This document shows positions 1-8,667 of a stretch of DNA of 18,043 nt, piece by piece. The stretch comes from Lactobacillus sp. GTDB taxonomy: Bacteria > Pseudomonadota > Alphaproteobacteria > RF32 > CAG-239. Made by a program: the position numbers and the translations under genes. The notes beneath the pieces were generated by a model. It ran no database searches. It saw nothing but the letters and a program-made list of their open reading frames with translations, and was not told where the DNA came from. The stretch covers positions 1-18,043 of the forward strand of contig JAISFX010000039.1 of NCBI GenBank assembly GCA_031263385.1. Direction: 5' to 3'. The first letter of the stretch is position 1; every line of letters starts with the position of its first letter.

Positions 1-321
1 CGCACCCATTCCCACAAAACCCATTGCCTCAACATATACCAACATCAGCAGTGTCGCAAAATAAAACACATAGGCATAGCGCATAAAATATCGCAAATCC
101 ACCATTGCTAAAACAATCATTATAATAAAGCCCAAGCCGAACCTCATTAGATGTTTCAATGCCCATGGTTCCCAGTTCCCATTCGCGGCAGAATACAACA
201 TTCCGACCCCGATAGCTGCCATAAGAATAACAAACAACACATATGCAAAGCTTATGTTGAAGAACTTATCTTTCAAGCTAAGGTTTTGGTTTTTAATTCC
301 GGATTCATAAAATTTATACAT
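1..321 (-). CDS. rodA: RodA, peptidoglycan glycosyltransferase (N-terminal part, cut by window edge)
   Basis: Translating the minus strand from the ATG at 321-319 gives 107 residues with no stop before the window edge. They include a short cytoplasmic N-terminus, a hydrophobic segment around residues 26-44, then an AANGNWEPWALKH stretch and further membrane segments ending in VEAMGFVGMGA. These match the start of SEDS-family RodA, an integral membrane glycosyltransferase that polymerises lipid II glycan strands together with PBP2 during rod elongation. The start lies 6 nt after the mrdA stop codon, so the two are almost certainly co-transcribed and coupled. The catalytic Asp and the remaining membrane helices lie outside the window. 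The family call rests on these residues plus synteny (mreBCD-mrdA-rodA). Confidence 0.93.
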   Translation of the reverse strand, partial: MYKFYESGIKNQNLSLKDKFFNISFAYVLFVILMAAIGVGMLYSAANGNWEPWALKHLMRFGLGFIIMIVLAMVDLRYFMRYAYVFYFATLLMLVYVEAMGFVGMGA

Positions 322-327
322 CTCAGC

Positions 328-2169
328 CTATTCCCTTACCTCTTGAATACTTTGTGACGGATCAAGCTTCACGGCCTCCAGCAATATCTTTTTGGCAATT
401 GGCGCTGCCGCACTTGAGCCTCCGCCACCATGCTCAACCAAAATCGCAACCGCATATTTAGGATTATCATGTGGAGCATACCCCACAAACAAAGCATGGT
501 TACGCAAATGCCATGGCAACTCATCGCTTTTAAGAACACCTGTCTGACGCTCTTTCATTGTAATTCTGCGCACCTGCGTAGTACCAGTTTTGCCGCCCAT
601 CTTCATACCATTATAATCAAAACGCCCATACCAATACGCCGTTCCTCGTGGGTTGTTCACCACTGCATACATGCCCTCTTTAACAATCTCCAGATTAGCA
701 TTAGATACCTTAATCTTATTATCTTCGGTTTTAACGTCCCCTTCTCTTTTTACAAAAGTCGGCTGAACCTTATACCCACCATTAACCAAGGATGATGTCA
801 TCACCGCCAGCTGAATAGGTGTTGTCAAAACATATCCCTGTCCAATGCCTGATATTAACGATTCTCCTTGCTGCCATGTCTCCTTAAAGCGCTTCATCTT
901 CCATTCTCTATCAGGAATCAGCCCTTCTCTTTCTCCATCAAAGCCAATATCAACCTTGCTACCCAACCCGAAACGTCTCGCCATAGCTGCAATTCTATCG
1001 ATTCCAAGCTTCAAAGAAAGCTCATAGAAGAATGTATCACATGAGTGTTCCAAAGCCTCAATAATGTTCACAAAACCATGGCCATCTTTTTTCCAACAGT
1101 GGAACGCATGGTTACCCAAATACATCTGACCAGAGCAAAATACTCTAGTATTAAGGGCTACTGTTCTTGTTTCTAGTGCGGCCAATGCCACAATCATCTT
1201 AAACGTTGAACCCGGAGAATACTGCCCCGCAATTGCCTTGTTGGTCATCGGCTTCTTAGGGTTTGCAATCAAAGCATTCCAATCATCTTTGCTCAGCCCC
1301 TGCGACAAAAGATTAGGGTCAAAAGAAGGCATTGATACAAAGGCCAAAATCTCTCCTGTATTAACATCTAAAAGGATAGCCGCGCCGCTCTCTTCTTTAA
1401 ATGCGTGGAACGTTGCCTCCTGTAGGCGAGCATCAATCGTCAGCACGATATTCTCACCGGGAATACCCTCTGTCTTTTCAATTTCTTTCATAATGCGGCC
1501 ATAAGCATTAACTTCCAACTTAACGTTTCCGCCTTTACCCCTCAGCCTTTTTTCAAACAACTTCTCAATACCGGACTTTCCTATCTTAAACCCGGGAACC
1601 TCCAACAAGGGGTCGTCTTTTTTCTTAAGATCCTCTTCGTTTACTGCCGCCACATATCCCAAAACATGAGCCATCATGTCACCATGCGGATAAAAACGAT
1701 TAAGCCCCTCATCGATAATAATACCCGGCAAATCAGGGGCCTTAAGAAGGATTTTAGATATCTCTTCCCATGTCAGCTTTTCCTTAATTTTAATCGGAAC
1801 AAAGCTCTTGTTCTTTTTCAAATCTTTTTTGATGCGCTCAATTTCTTCATCCGAAAGCGGCATAATCTTGCTGAACTCATCTAATGTAGACTTCACATCA
1901 GTTGTTTGCTCAGCCACAATCAATGCCTGAAAATTCTGCTGGTTCATCGCAATCGGAACCATGTTCCTGTCATATATAATCCCTCTCGGCGGCACCAAAA
2001 TTCGGGTCGAGATTCGGTTTTCATCAGCCATCATCTTAAAACGGTCAGCATATATAACCTGCAGAAAATAGAGCCTTGCAATAATAACCAGAAGCAAAAC
2101 CAACATTCCTGTTGCCATCACCATTGACCGTCTGATTAAAACCTTTCCTTTATCATTATCTCTATTCAT
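328..2169 (-). CDS. mrdA: Penicillin-binding protein 2, elongasome transpeptidase
   Basis: This 613-residue class B PBP is the monofunctional DD-transpeptidase of the rod elongation machinery and partners RodA. It has a short cytoplasmic tail, one membrane anchor (about residues 17-38), a dimerisation/pedestal region (about 45-235) with the PPRGIIYDR motif, and a C-terminal transpeptidase domain (about 240-600). Visible catalytic motifs are SxxK at S321-T-F-K324 within SPGSTFKM, an S-C-D triad at 376-378 (SxD, as is common in PBP2, rather than SxN), and KTG at 527-529. Length is typical of the family. The start codon overlaps the mreD stop as TAATG, so translation is probably coupled. The C-terminus carries a glycine/serine-rich stretch (580-586) before the last helix. 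Inhibition by beta-lactams follows from the family, not from anything tested here. Confidence 0.97.
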   Translation of the reverse strand: MNRDNDKGKVLIRRSMVMATGMLVLLLVIIARLYFLQVIYADRFKMMADENRISTRILVPPRGIIYDRNMVPIAMNQQNFQALIVAEQTTDVKSTLDEFSKIMPLSDEEIERIKKDLKKNKSFVPIKIKEKLTWEEISKILLKAPDLPGIIIDEGLNRFYPHGDMMAHVLGYVAAVNEEDLKKKDDPLLEVPGFKIGKSGIEKLFEKRLRGKGGNVKLEVNAYGRIMKEIEKTEGIPGENIVLTIDARLQEATFHAFKEESGAAILLDVNTGEILAFVSMPSFDPNLLSQGLSKDDWNALIANPKKPMTNKAIAGQYSPGSTFKMIVALAALETRTVALNTRVFCSGQMYLGNHAFHCWKKDGHGFVNIIEALEHSCDTFFYELSLKLGIDRIAAMARRFGLGSKVDIGFDGEREGLIPDREWKMKRFKETWQQGESLISGIGQGYVLTTPIQLAVMTSSLVNGGYKVQPTFVKREGDVKTEDNKIKVSNANLEIVKEGMYAVVNNPRGTAYWYGRFDYNGMKMGGKTGTTQVRRITMKERQTGVLKSDELPWHLRNHALFVGYAPHDNPKYAVAILVEHGGGGSSAAAPIAKKILLEAVKLDPSQSIQEVRE

Positions 2170-2687
2170 TATGCATCTTCCTGTATAAATGCGCCTTGAA
2201 TAAAGGCGTTCAACATACTAAGCAGAGGATACACCGCCACTGTGATTAACACACTAAATATTAAAGAAGGTAATGGCAAAAACTGCCCATAATAAATTGA
2301 TACTAACAACCATCGCGAAAACGCCGCCACAAACATTAACGCACCAAAACCATACCATATCACCACAAAAGGCTTAGCATTAAAAAACTTTGCTAAGTTT
2401 GTAATCAACACATAGCACAACAAGAGGGTAACCATGTTTGAGCCAAAAGGCGCTGCCGACAATATGTCCTCAAAAAAGCCCAAAAAACAAACCGAGAATA
2501 AATTAAATAAATCAGAACGGTGCAAAAGCCAAAAATAAACACAAGCTATAGATACCGCGATTTTCAGATTCCCCAGAAAAAAAACATTCATCGGCATATA
2601 AGAAATCAGCAACAACAAAATCGAAGTCAAAAGAGGCAGTGCTCTTTGAAAACTTAGAGAAATATGTTCGCTCAGGCTTTCATTCAT
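2169..2687 (-). CDS. mreD: MreD, rod-shape-determining integral membrane protein
   Basis: This 172-residue, strongly hydrophobic protein has about five or six predicted membrane segments (roughly 16-34, 42-56, 61-80, 84-100, 106-132 and 138-158). The GFFEDILSAAPFGSN stretch near residues 70-84 corresponds to the conserved MreD loop. It lies between mreC and mrdA, the standard place for mreD, and its size fits the family. MreD is thought to modulate the MreC/PBP2/RodA complex in the inner membrane. The ATG at 2687 follows the mreC stop by 19 nt, with a GGAAG-like ribosome site just upstream. Sequence conservation in MreD is low, so the call leans on topology and synteny as well as the loop motif. 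Confidence 0.93.
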   Translation of the reverse strand: MNESLSEHISLSFQRALPLLTSILLLLISYMPMNVFFLGNLKIAVSIACVYFWLLHRSDLFNLFSVCFLGFFEDILSAAPFGSNMVTLLLCYVLITNLAKFFNAKPFVVIWYGFGALMFVAAFSRWLLVSIYYGQFLPLPSLIFSVLITVAVYPLLSMLNAFIQGAFIQEDA

Positions 2688-2706
2688 AACAGCTTTCTTC
2701 CGCCGG

Positions 2707-3555
2707 TTACTCGGTTTCTTCTAAATCGATAAGGTTATAATCAATTATCTTCACATATTCTAAACTTGCTAAATCAGAAAACATCTCAACCTTAATGTTT
2801 CCTTTTTCTGCAGATATCACTCTCCCAACAGGAAGCCCCGGAGGAAAGGTTCCTGCCACACCTGATGTAACCACCCTGTCACCAACATTAATTTCTGCTG
2901 ATAACGGAGTAAACACCATCTTCGGCACACTTGTATTATCGCCGGATAAAATACCTCTAACTCTGGTTCTCTCAATTACTACCGGCACTTTAGAGTTAAT
3001 ATCTGTCAAAAGCATAATTCTAGAATACATGTTTCCAACTCTGTCCACTCTGCCGACAACACCTCTGGAACCCAAAGCCACTTGCCCTTTTCTAACAGTG
3101 TTGTTAGAACCTGTATAAACAATAACCGAATGAGAGAATGTGTCCTCTTCTTCCGCCACAATTCGTGCTGTAAAGAACGTAGCCTCAGGTGGCGCTACAT
3201 AGTTCAAAAGGTTTGTAAGGATTTTGTTTTCAATCTCCAGAGAAATCGCATTATCTCTAATTTTGAGCAATCTGGCGTTTTCTTCCATAAGGCGCTTATT
3301 GTCCTGATGAATTTGCTTAAGCTCTCTGAAGTAGTCATATAAATTTCCAACCGCACGCGCCGGAATAACCAGCGTATCCATAATTGGGCTAACAATGTCT
3401 GTCGCTACAGAAGATGTTTTTTCAATGATTACTGTATCTGTCTTGTTAATAAGCATAAAAACGAAGGCTGTAAAAAACAGAATAACGATTGCAAACTTCT
3501 TTGCCAACCGTTTCATTCTGCTGAAATGGAAAAATAGTAACCGCCTTCTTTTCAC
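2707..3555 (-). CDS. mreC: MreC, periplasmic elongasome scaffold
   Basis: This 282-residue bitopic protein has a basic cytoplasmic N-terminus (about 1-18), a single membrane helix (about 20-38), a periplasmic coiled coil (about 70-115, rich in E/L/N/K), and a C-terminal double beta-barrel domain (about 122-275) with the GSRGVVGRV and SGVAGTFPPGLPVG stretches typical of MreC. MreC links the cytoskeletal MreB side of the membrane to PBP2 and is thought to switch PBP2 into its active state. The chosen start is GTG at 3555-3553, preceded by GAGGG at a spacing of 7 nt; an internal ATG (codon 14) would leave a much shorter cytoplasmic tail. It is separated from mreB by 129 nt, the largest gap in the operon, which holds an inverted repeat. 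Confidence 0.96.
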   Translation of the reverse strand: MKRRRLLFFHFSRMKRLAKKFAIVILFFTAFVFMLINKTDTVIIEKTSSVATDIVSPIMDTLVIPARAVGNLYDYFRELKQIHQDNKRLMEENARLLKIRDNAISLEIENKILTNLLNYVAPPEATFFTARIVAEEEDTFSHSVIVYTGSNNTVRKGQVALGSRGVVGRVDRVGNMYSRIMLLTDINSKVPVVIERTRVRGILSGDNTSVPKMVFTPLSAEINVGDRVVTSGVAGTFPPGLPVGRVISAEKGNIKVEMFSDLASLEYVKIIDYNLIDLEETE

Positions 3556-3591
3556 AAACTCGCCCTCTAATAAATCATCTATCAGTTCAAT

Positions 3592-3673
3592 AAACGCCCA
3601 CGCTACATCACAAGTTTTTGACGAAGTATATAACTAATACTTAAGAAAAAACTCGCATGTATAATGGGCGTTT
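3592..3673. repeat. Inverted repeat in the mreB-mreC gap, enclosing a small AT-rich hairpin
   Basis: The 9-nt arms AAACGCCCA (3592-3600) and TGGGCGTTT (3665-3673) are perfect reverse complements, 64 nt apart. Between them sits a second perfect palindrome, AAGTAT (3624-3629) and ATACTT (3637-3642), with a 7-nt loop. In the operon direction this could fold as a long stem between mreB and mreC, possibly limiting read-through, protecting the mRNA end or setting mreB:mreC stoichiometry. A TATACT hexamer on the minus strand at 3630-3625 has no good -35 partner. The structure is seen; the role is inferred. Confidence 0.5.
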
Positions 3674-3685
3674 TGCAAACTGCCA

Positions 3686-4726
<1,041 letters not shown>

Positions 4727-4825
4727 TTAGCATTCTCCATTCATAATAAAAAGTTGTTACCTATTTTTAACTCGTTAAACACTATTGTGCAACATTTATA
4801 ATATTTTTTAACAGCTCTTTCTAAA

Positions 4826-4855
4826 TATATATTTAAAATTTTCGTTCGTTGACAA
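4826..4855 (-). promoter_or_regulatory. Candidate promoter of the mre operon
   Basis: On the minus strand TTGTCA (4855-4850) is followed after 18 nt by TATATA (4831-4826), giving a 5' leader of roughly 90 nt before mreB. A second possible promoter nearer the gene is TTGCAC (4792-4787), a 17-nt spacer and TAAAAA (4769-4764). The region is so AT-rich that chance matches are likely. Confidence 0.4.
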
Positions 4856-4877
4856 AATTTACAGAATATGATACTCT
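4849..4877 (+). promoter_or_regulatory. Candidate promoter of the VanX-like dipeptidase gene
   Basis: A perfect TTGACA -35 box lies at 4849-4854. A -10 region TACTCT (4872-4877) follows at 17 nt, or GATACT (4870-4875) at 15 nt. The start codon is at 4925, giving a leader of about 40 nt. This -35 box overlaps the TTGTCA of the candidate mre promoter on the other strand, so the two promoters would be back to back. Confidence 0.6.
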
Positions 4878-4901
4878 GCGCACCACATACGATATTTTAG
4901 A

Positions 4902-4924
4902 GAGCTATAATAGGAGCTATAATA
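4902..4924 (+). repeat. 11-bp direct repeat overlapping the ribosome-binding site
   Basis: The 11-mer GAGCTATAATA occurs at 4902-4912 and again at 4914-4924, directly before the ATG at 4925. The second copy supplies the AGGAG (4912-4916) ribosome-binding site, with an 8-nt spacing. The duplication looks like slippage, but it places two near-identical GAGCTATAATA blocks in the leader, which could also serve as a binding site. Confidence 0.6.
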
Positions 4925-5839
4925 ATGGTCGAGAGTGTTGACGCCAACCGCATAAAATTTGAAGAATTAAACATAGAGGATAAAGCCAAAGAACTTGGAT
5001 TGCTTGCTCCCATCAAAGACGTTTTAGTCAGAAGCTCTTCTGCCTACAAAGGAATGCCTGTTGACGTTTCTTCATCTAAGAACCAAGAAAACCTTGTAGA
5101 CATGAGAGAGTTCGGAATTAAAACCATTCCATACTATTTAGAACAAGCCCAATACAACCCCACCTATGGCAAAAACATCCCCGGTGCACCTGATGTTATT
5201 TACGCCCGCGAAGGAGTTTGCGAAGCCCTCCAAAATGTCAACAACGACCTTGAGCCTTTAGGGCTAGAAATCGTATGCTATGATGCCCACCGCTCTCCTG
5301 CAACTCAGATGAAACTTTACAAAAGCTTTTTAGGCATTGCTTTTGAAAAAGGACTAAAAGGTAAAGAGGCCCAAGACTTTGCCTTAAGCTATTGTTCAAA
5401 CCCCGAAGGCTTTGATAAAAACGATCCCAACACTTGGACCATACACTCAACAGGTGCTGCCGTAGACGTTTATCTTATGGATAGAAATACTCAAAAAGTT
5501 ATAGATTTAGGCGAAGAATACTTTGATAATCCGGATGATGTTACCCACACTGAGCATTTCGAAAATTTACAAAAAGAAAACAAACTTGCTCCTGAGCAAC
5601 ATGGCTACCTTAAAGCCAGACGCATTCTATATAATGCAATGAACAACAATGGCTTTAAAAACTTTGGATATGAAACTTTCCACTACGGAATGGATGACCC
5701 TTGGGCAGCTTTATACGAAAAAACAATGAAGAACAACCAGACTGCTAAAGCTTCCTATGGTTACAAGGAAAGCCCCAAAGACAACCAATTAAGCAATATC
5801 ATGGGCGCTTTGATAAGTAACGCCTCAAATAAAAGATAA
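4925..5839 (+). CDS. VanX/DdpX-like D-Ala-D-Ala dipeptidase (peptidase family M15D)
   Basis: This 304-residue protein carries the M15D zinc-peptidase signature: YDAHRSPATQ with the oxyanion/substrate Arg at R123, the zinc motif HSTGAAVD (H174 and D181, the same 7-residue spacing as VanX H116/D123), and GYETFHYG with catalytic Glu E250 and zinc ligand H253 (3 apart, like VanX E181/H184). The family hydrolyses the dipeptide D-Ala-D-Ala. No signal peptide or membrane segment is visible, so it should act in the cytoplasm on free dipeptide, either for recycling or to divert precursor supply. It is about 100 residues longer than VanX, with an extra N-terminal region of about 65 residues and a polar C-terminal tail. 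It has its own promoter-like region and stands alone, divergent from mreB and ending 6 nt from the convergent miaA. No vanA- or vanH-like gene is present, so a vancomycin-resistance role is not supported. Confidence 0.88.
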   Translation: MVESVDANRIKFEELNIEDKAKELGLLAPIKDVLVRSSSAYKGMPVDVSSSKNQENLVDMREFGIKTIPYYLEQAQYNPTYGKNIPGAPDVIYAREGVCEALQNVNNDLEPLGLEIVCYDAHRSPATQMKLYKSFLGIAFEKGLKGKEAQDFALSYCSNPEGFDKNDPNTWTIHSTGAAVDVYLMDRNTQKVIDLGEEYFDNPDDVTHTEHFENLQKENKLAPEQHGYLKARRILYNAMNNNGFKNFGYETFHYGMDDPWAALYEKTMKNNQTAKASYGYKESPKDNQLSNIMGALISNASNKR

Positions 5840-5845
5840 AAGAAT

Positions 5846-6805
5846 TTATACAAGACCGATGATGCCATCCAGAATATCTTCTTGCCTCTTATAACACTCT
5901 TCTAAAGTAACGTCTGCCTCAAGTTTATTTCTAAACCAGGTCTTTTGCCTTTTGGCATATTGTCTGGAATGAAGCTTTGCCAAATCGGCGGCTTCTTCCA
6001 AACTTCTTTCACCCTTGAGATAAGACATCAGCTCAGGAACACCCAAAGCCTTCATGGCTGGCAAATTCTCATCCAACTTTTTAGAGTAAAGCTTCTTAAC
6101 CTCGTCCAAGCCGCCTTGTTCTATCATTTTATCAAAACGAACATAGCACCTTTCATCAAGCTCCTTGGTCGGTGGCAAAAGTTTAATTACTAAAAAGTCT
6201 GCATCCAATTGCCTAACCTTTGGCCTTGACTGCCACTCAGACATTGTAGTCCCCGTATCAAGATAAACTTCCCAAGCACGCCTAACCCTCGTGGTATCAT
6301 TGGCCTTAATCGTTGCATATGAGACCGGGTCAAAATCCTTCAGCTCATCATGCATTGCATTAACACCCTTCTCGTTCATAAAAACAGAAACCTGCCTTCT
6401 GACAGCATCTCCTGTCTCGGGGATTGGTGTCAAACCATATACCAAAGCATCTATATAAAAGCCTGTTCCACCAACAATAATCGGAACTTTTTTATCACTC
6501 CATGCTCTTTTAATTTGAGCAATTGCCAGCTCTAACCAATCAACAACAGAACCATTTTTAGACGCTGGAAACACCCCGTAAAGATAATGCGGAACCTTAA
6601 CTAAATCTTCTTCCTTAGGGGCTGCTGCAATAATCGGAGTATCTACATAAATCTGCATAGAATCAGCATTAATAACCACTCCGCCGAGCTTAACTGCCAA
6701 ATCAACCGCCAAATCAGATTTGCCTGAGGCAGTTGGTCCGGCAATCACTATTGCAAGGTCTGGCTTAGAATATTGTTTTAAAGGCTCTGTTAAATCTTCC
6801 GACAC
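5846..6805 (-). CDS. miaA: tRNA dimethylallyltransferase MiaA
   Basis: MiaA transfers a dimethylallyl group to N6 of A37 in tRNAs that read U-starting codons. Numbering from the chosen start, the protein (about 319 residues) has the P-loop GPTASGKS at 23-30, the DSMQIY motif at 48-53, GGTGFY at 112-117 and the tRNA-binding QKTWFRNK near the C-terminus, all standard for the family. An ATG at 6832 in the same frame would add nine residues but has no recognisable ribosome site. The GTG at 6805 has GGAG 8 nt upstream, so I prefer it. Either start overlaps the 3' end of ddl (16 or 43 nt), implying co-transcription and coupling with ddl. The gene ends 6 nt from the convergent dipeptidase gene, with no visible terminator between. 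Confidence 0.95.
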   Translation of the reverse strand: MSEDLTEPLKQYSKPDLAIVIAGPTASGKSDLAVDLAVKLGGVVINADSMQIYVDTPIIAAAPKEEDLVKVPHYLYGVFPASKNGSVVDWLELAIAQIKRAWSDKKVPIIVGGTGFYIDALVYGLTPIPETGDAVRRQVSVFMNEKGVNAMHDELKDFDPVSYATIKANDTTRVRRAWEVYLDTGTTMSEWQSRPKVRQLDADFLVIKLLPPTKELDERCYVRFDKMIEQGGLDEVKKLYSKKLDENLPAMKALGVPELMSYLKGERSLEEAADLAKLHSRQYAKRQKTWFRNKLEADVTLEECYKRQEDILDGIIGLV

Positions 6806-7698
6806 ACCGCGTTCTCCACTAACACCGAACATAACTGAGGATATGTAATTCCTGCATAAGCGGCTTGTTCAGGCACCAACGACAAAGGTGTCATCCCTGG
6901 GTGAGTATTAATCTCTAGGAACACTACTCCATCCTCAGGGTTATATCTAAAATCGCTTCTTGATACTGTGTTACAGCCCAATGCTTTATGGATTTTAATT
7001 GCATATTCCTTGCATGTCATCGCCACATCATCTGGAATTTCTGCCGGAATAATATGCTCAGTAACGCCTGTTGTATATTTTGCCTTATAGTCATAGAACT
7101 CTAATGTAGGACGAAGCTCTGTCACAACATATGACTTATCCTCCAAGACCATAACTGTCAGCTCTTTTCCTTCGATAAACTTCTCAATCATGAGCATTAT
7201 ATCATCATTATCATATTTTATATTCTCTGCCTCTTGCGGGTCTTTCACAATATAAACACCCACTGAAGAACCTTCATCAATCGGCTTTACGACATAAGGA
7301 GTACTAAGGCTTTTGGCTATCTGGTAAAAATCTTTTGCTTTAACTGTCTGGTGCGGTGTAACATTAATACCCACAGAGCCTGCTATTTTCTTAGTCAGTG
7401 GCTTATCCATACCTATAGCGCAAGCCCTCATCCCTGAATGTGTATATGGTATCTGCATCAAATCAAGAAAACCCTGAATAGTGCCGTCCTCACCAAAAGT
7501 TCCATGCAAAGCATTAAACACCACATCAGGTTTCTCGCTTATCAATTGCTCAAAAAATGTTACGATACTTGTTAAATCATGCGCCACGACATCATATCCC
7601 GCCTCTTTTAAAGCATCTGCCACGCCCTTGCCTGAAACAAGACTTACCTCTCTTTCTGAGGAAAAACCACCCATAACAACCATAACTTTCTTAGTCAT
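6790..7698 (-). CDS. ddl: D-alanine--D-alanine ligase
   Basis: This cytoplasmic ATP-grasp enzyme joins two D-Ala for the peptidoglycan stem peptide. From the ATG at 7698 it has 302 residues. Visible features are GGFSSEREVS with the N-terminal substrate Glu E15, the HGTFGEDGTIQG block (65-76), DEGSSVGV (141-148), the omega-loop FYDYKAKYT with Tyr Y208 (the tyrosine typical of D-Ala-D-Ala rather than D-Ala-D-Lac ligases), and the metal/ATP motif LEINTHPGMT (261-270). The frame is open back to an ATG at 7755, but those 19 extra residues are basic and unlike Ddl. The ATG at 7698 has AAGGG 7 nt upstream and starts the family's TKKVMVVMGG strand. An unused strong AAGGAGG lies at 7725-7719 inside a small TCCTC/GAGGA hairpin. 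The 3' end overlaps miaA. Confidence 0.96.
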   Translation of the reverse strand: MTKKVMVVMGGFSSEREVSLVSGKGVADALKEAGYDVVAHDLTSIVTFFEQLISEKPDVVFNALHGTFGEDGTIQGFLDLMQIPYTHSGMRACAIGMDKPLTKKIAGSVGINVTPHQTVKAKDFYQIAKSLSTPYVVKPIDEGSSVGVYIVKDPQEAENIKYDNDDIMLMIEKFIEGKELTVMVLEDKSYVVTELRPTLEFYDYKAKYTTGVTEHIIPAEIPDDVAMTCKEYAIKIHKALGCNTVSRSDFRYNPEDGVVFLEINTHPGMTPLSLVPEQAAYAGITYPQLCSVLVENAVCRKI

Positions 7699-7790
7699 AA
7701 CTAAACCCTTCTGAATATCCTCCTTTTTTGAGAGGAGACGACATCTCTTTGCCATTAACAGCCTCAGAGACGCGGCGGGACTATCCCCAC

Positions 7791-7818
7791 TTGATTTATA
7801 TAAATTTTGTGCTATTTT
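7791..7818 (+). promoter_or_regulatory. Candidate extended -10 promoter of the DUF3108-trhP pair
   Basis: TTGATT (7791-7796), a 16-nt spacer and TATTTT (7813-7818), preceded by TG one base upstream (TGCTATTTT), resemble an extended -10 promoter about 30 nt before the ATG at 7851. On the other strand TTGGCC (7826-7821) with TATATA (7802-7797) at 18 nt could serve ddl. The two would overlap almost completely. Confidence 0.45.
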
Positions 7819-7850
7819 AAGGCCAAAATATTTAAGAAAGACTAAAGTTA

Positions 7851-8666
7851 ATGATTAAACGCAAAAGAAATGTCATCACATGGTTTGTTGCACAATCCAT
7901 GGCAGCCCTGACAATTTTTTTTACATCCGCAACAGCAGAAGCATTTAGCGTCAAGCATGACTTTACTGTCTTTGTCGGCATATTCAACGCTAGCATGACC
8001 AGTTTTGAATATGGCATTACCAGTAAGGATTATTTTGTAAAATCAAACTTAAAGACTAATGGCATATTTAACACTCTTTACCCTTTCGAAGCGACCTATT
8101 CTACCACCGGAAAGATTAATACCAATGGCGAGCTTAACACTACCAGTTATAAATACAAGTCAAAATCTCGCTTCAAAAAAAGAAGCAAAGAGCTTATTTA
8201 TGACGACAAAGGTGCGCCATTATACAGCATATCAATTACTAATGATAAAGAGAAAAAGAACAGCATAATACATCCCCAAGATGTCCATGATACTAACGAT
8301 TTACAAACCGTAATGGCAAGAATGGCGATTCAGTATAATGCCCTAAAATTTTGCGATTCCCGCCACGAGATTTTCGATGGCCGTCGCCGCTTTGATGTAA
8401 TATTCAAAGATGAAGGCAAAGATATCTTAGAGAAAAATGAACATTCCTCTTTTAAGGGAGAGGCAGTAAAATGCTCTATGTATATAGATAAACTTGCCGA
8501 GACAGGGGACGATTTATTGTGGGAGAACACCTCCGACAAACCAATTTATTTTTGGATAATGGAAGAAGAGACAACCGGCTATCCTTTCATTGCCAGAATA
8601 GAAATAGAAAGCACACCACTAGGCAAACTACCCGCCTATACCAAGAATATAACCGTAGAGAAATAG
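7851..8666 (+). CDS. DUF3108 domain-containing exported protein
   Basis: The 271-residue product begins with a clear signal peptide: basic residues MIKRKR, a hydrophobic core about 9-25, and a likely signal peptidase I site after A31 (ATAEA before FSV). The mature part is rich in beta-strand-like alternation and ends with a region matching DUF3108: an FCDSRHEIFDGRRRFD block with Cys168, then VKCSMYIDKL with Cys208, and a final IARIEIES strand. The two cysteines could form a disulfide in the periplasm. DUF3108 proteins are periplasmic or outer-membrane-associated in Proteobacteria and have no firm biochemical role, so none is assigned. The ribosome site is weak (AAGAAAG-like). The next gene, trhP, starts 1 nt after this stop codon, so the two are probably translated together, but no functional link is evident. 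Confidence 0.8.
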   Translation: MIKRKRNVITWFVAQSMAALTIFFTSATAEAFSVKHDFTVFVGIFNASMTSFEYGITSKDYFVKSNLKTNGIFNTLYPFEATYSTTGKINTNGELNTTSYKYKSKSRFKKRSKELIYDDKGAPLYSISITNDKEKKNSIIHPQDVHDTNDLQTVMARMAIQYNALKFCDSRHEIFDGRRRFDVIFKDEGKDILEKNEHSSFKGEAVKCSMYIDKLAETGDDLLWENTSDKPIYFWIMEEETTGYPFIARIEIESTPLGKLPAYTKNITVEK

Positions 8667-8667
8667 C

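Noticed and set aside
151..795. Plus-strand open frames opposite rodA and mrdA
   Set aside because: They are antisense to strongly recognised genes and show low-complexity composition without domain similarity.
5839..5880. Intrinsic terminator between the convergent dipeptidase gene and miaA
   Set aside because: The 6-bp gap and flanks show no GC stem with a T-run; none could be supported.
4925..7698. Vancomycin-resistance (van) cluster
   Set aside because: Only a VanX-like gene is present. The ligase has the Tyr omega-loop of ordinary D-Ala-D-Ala ligases, and no VanH, VanS/VanR or D-Lac ligase is seen.
7699..7755. N-terminal extension of Ddl from the ATG at 7755
   Set aside because: The 19 extra residues are basic and unrelated to Ddl, while the ATG at 7698 has a suitable ribosome site and starts the conserved first strand.
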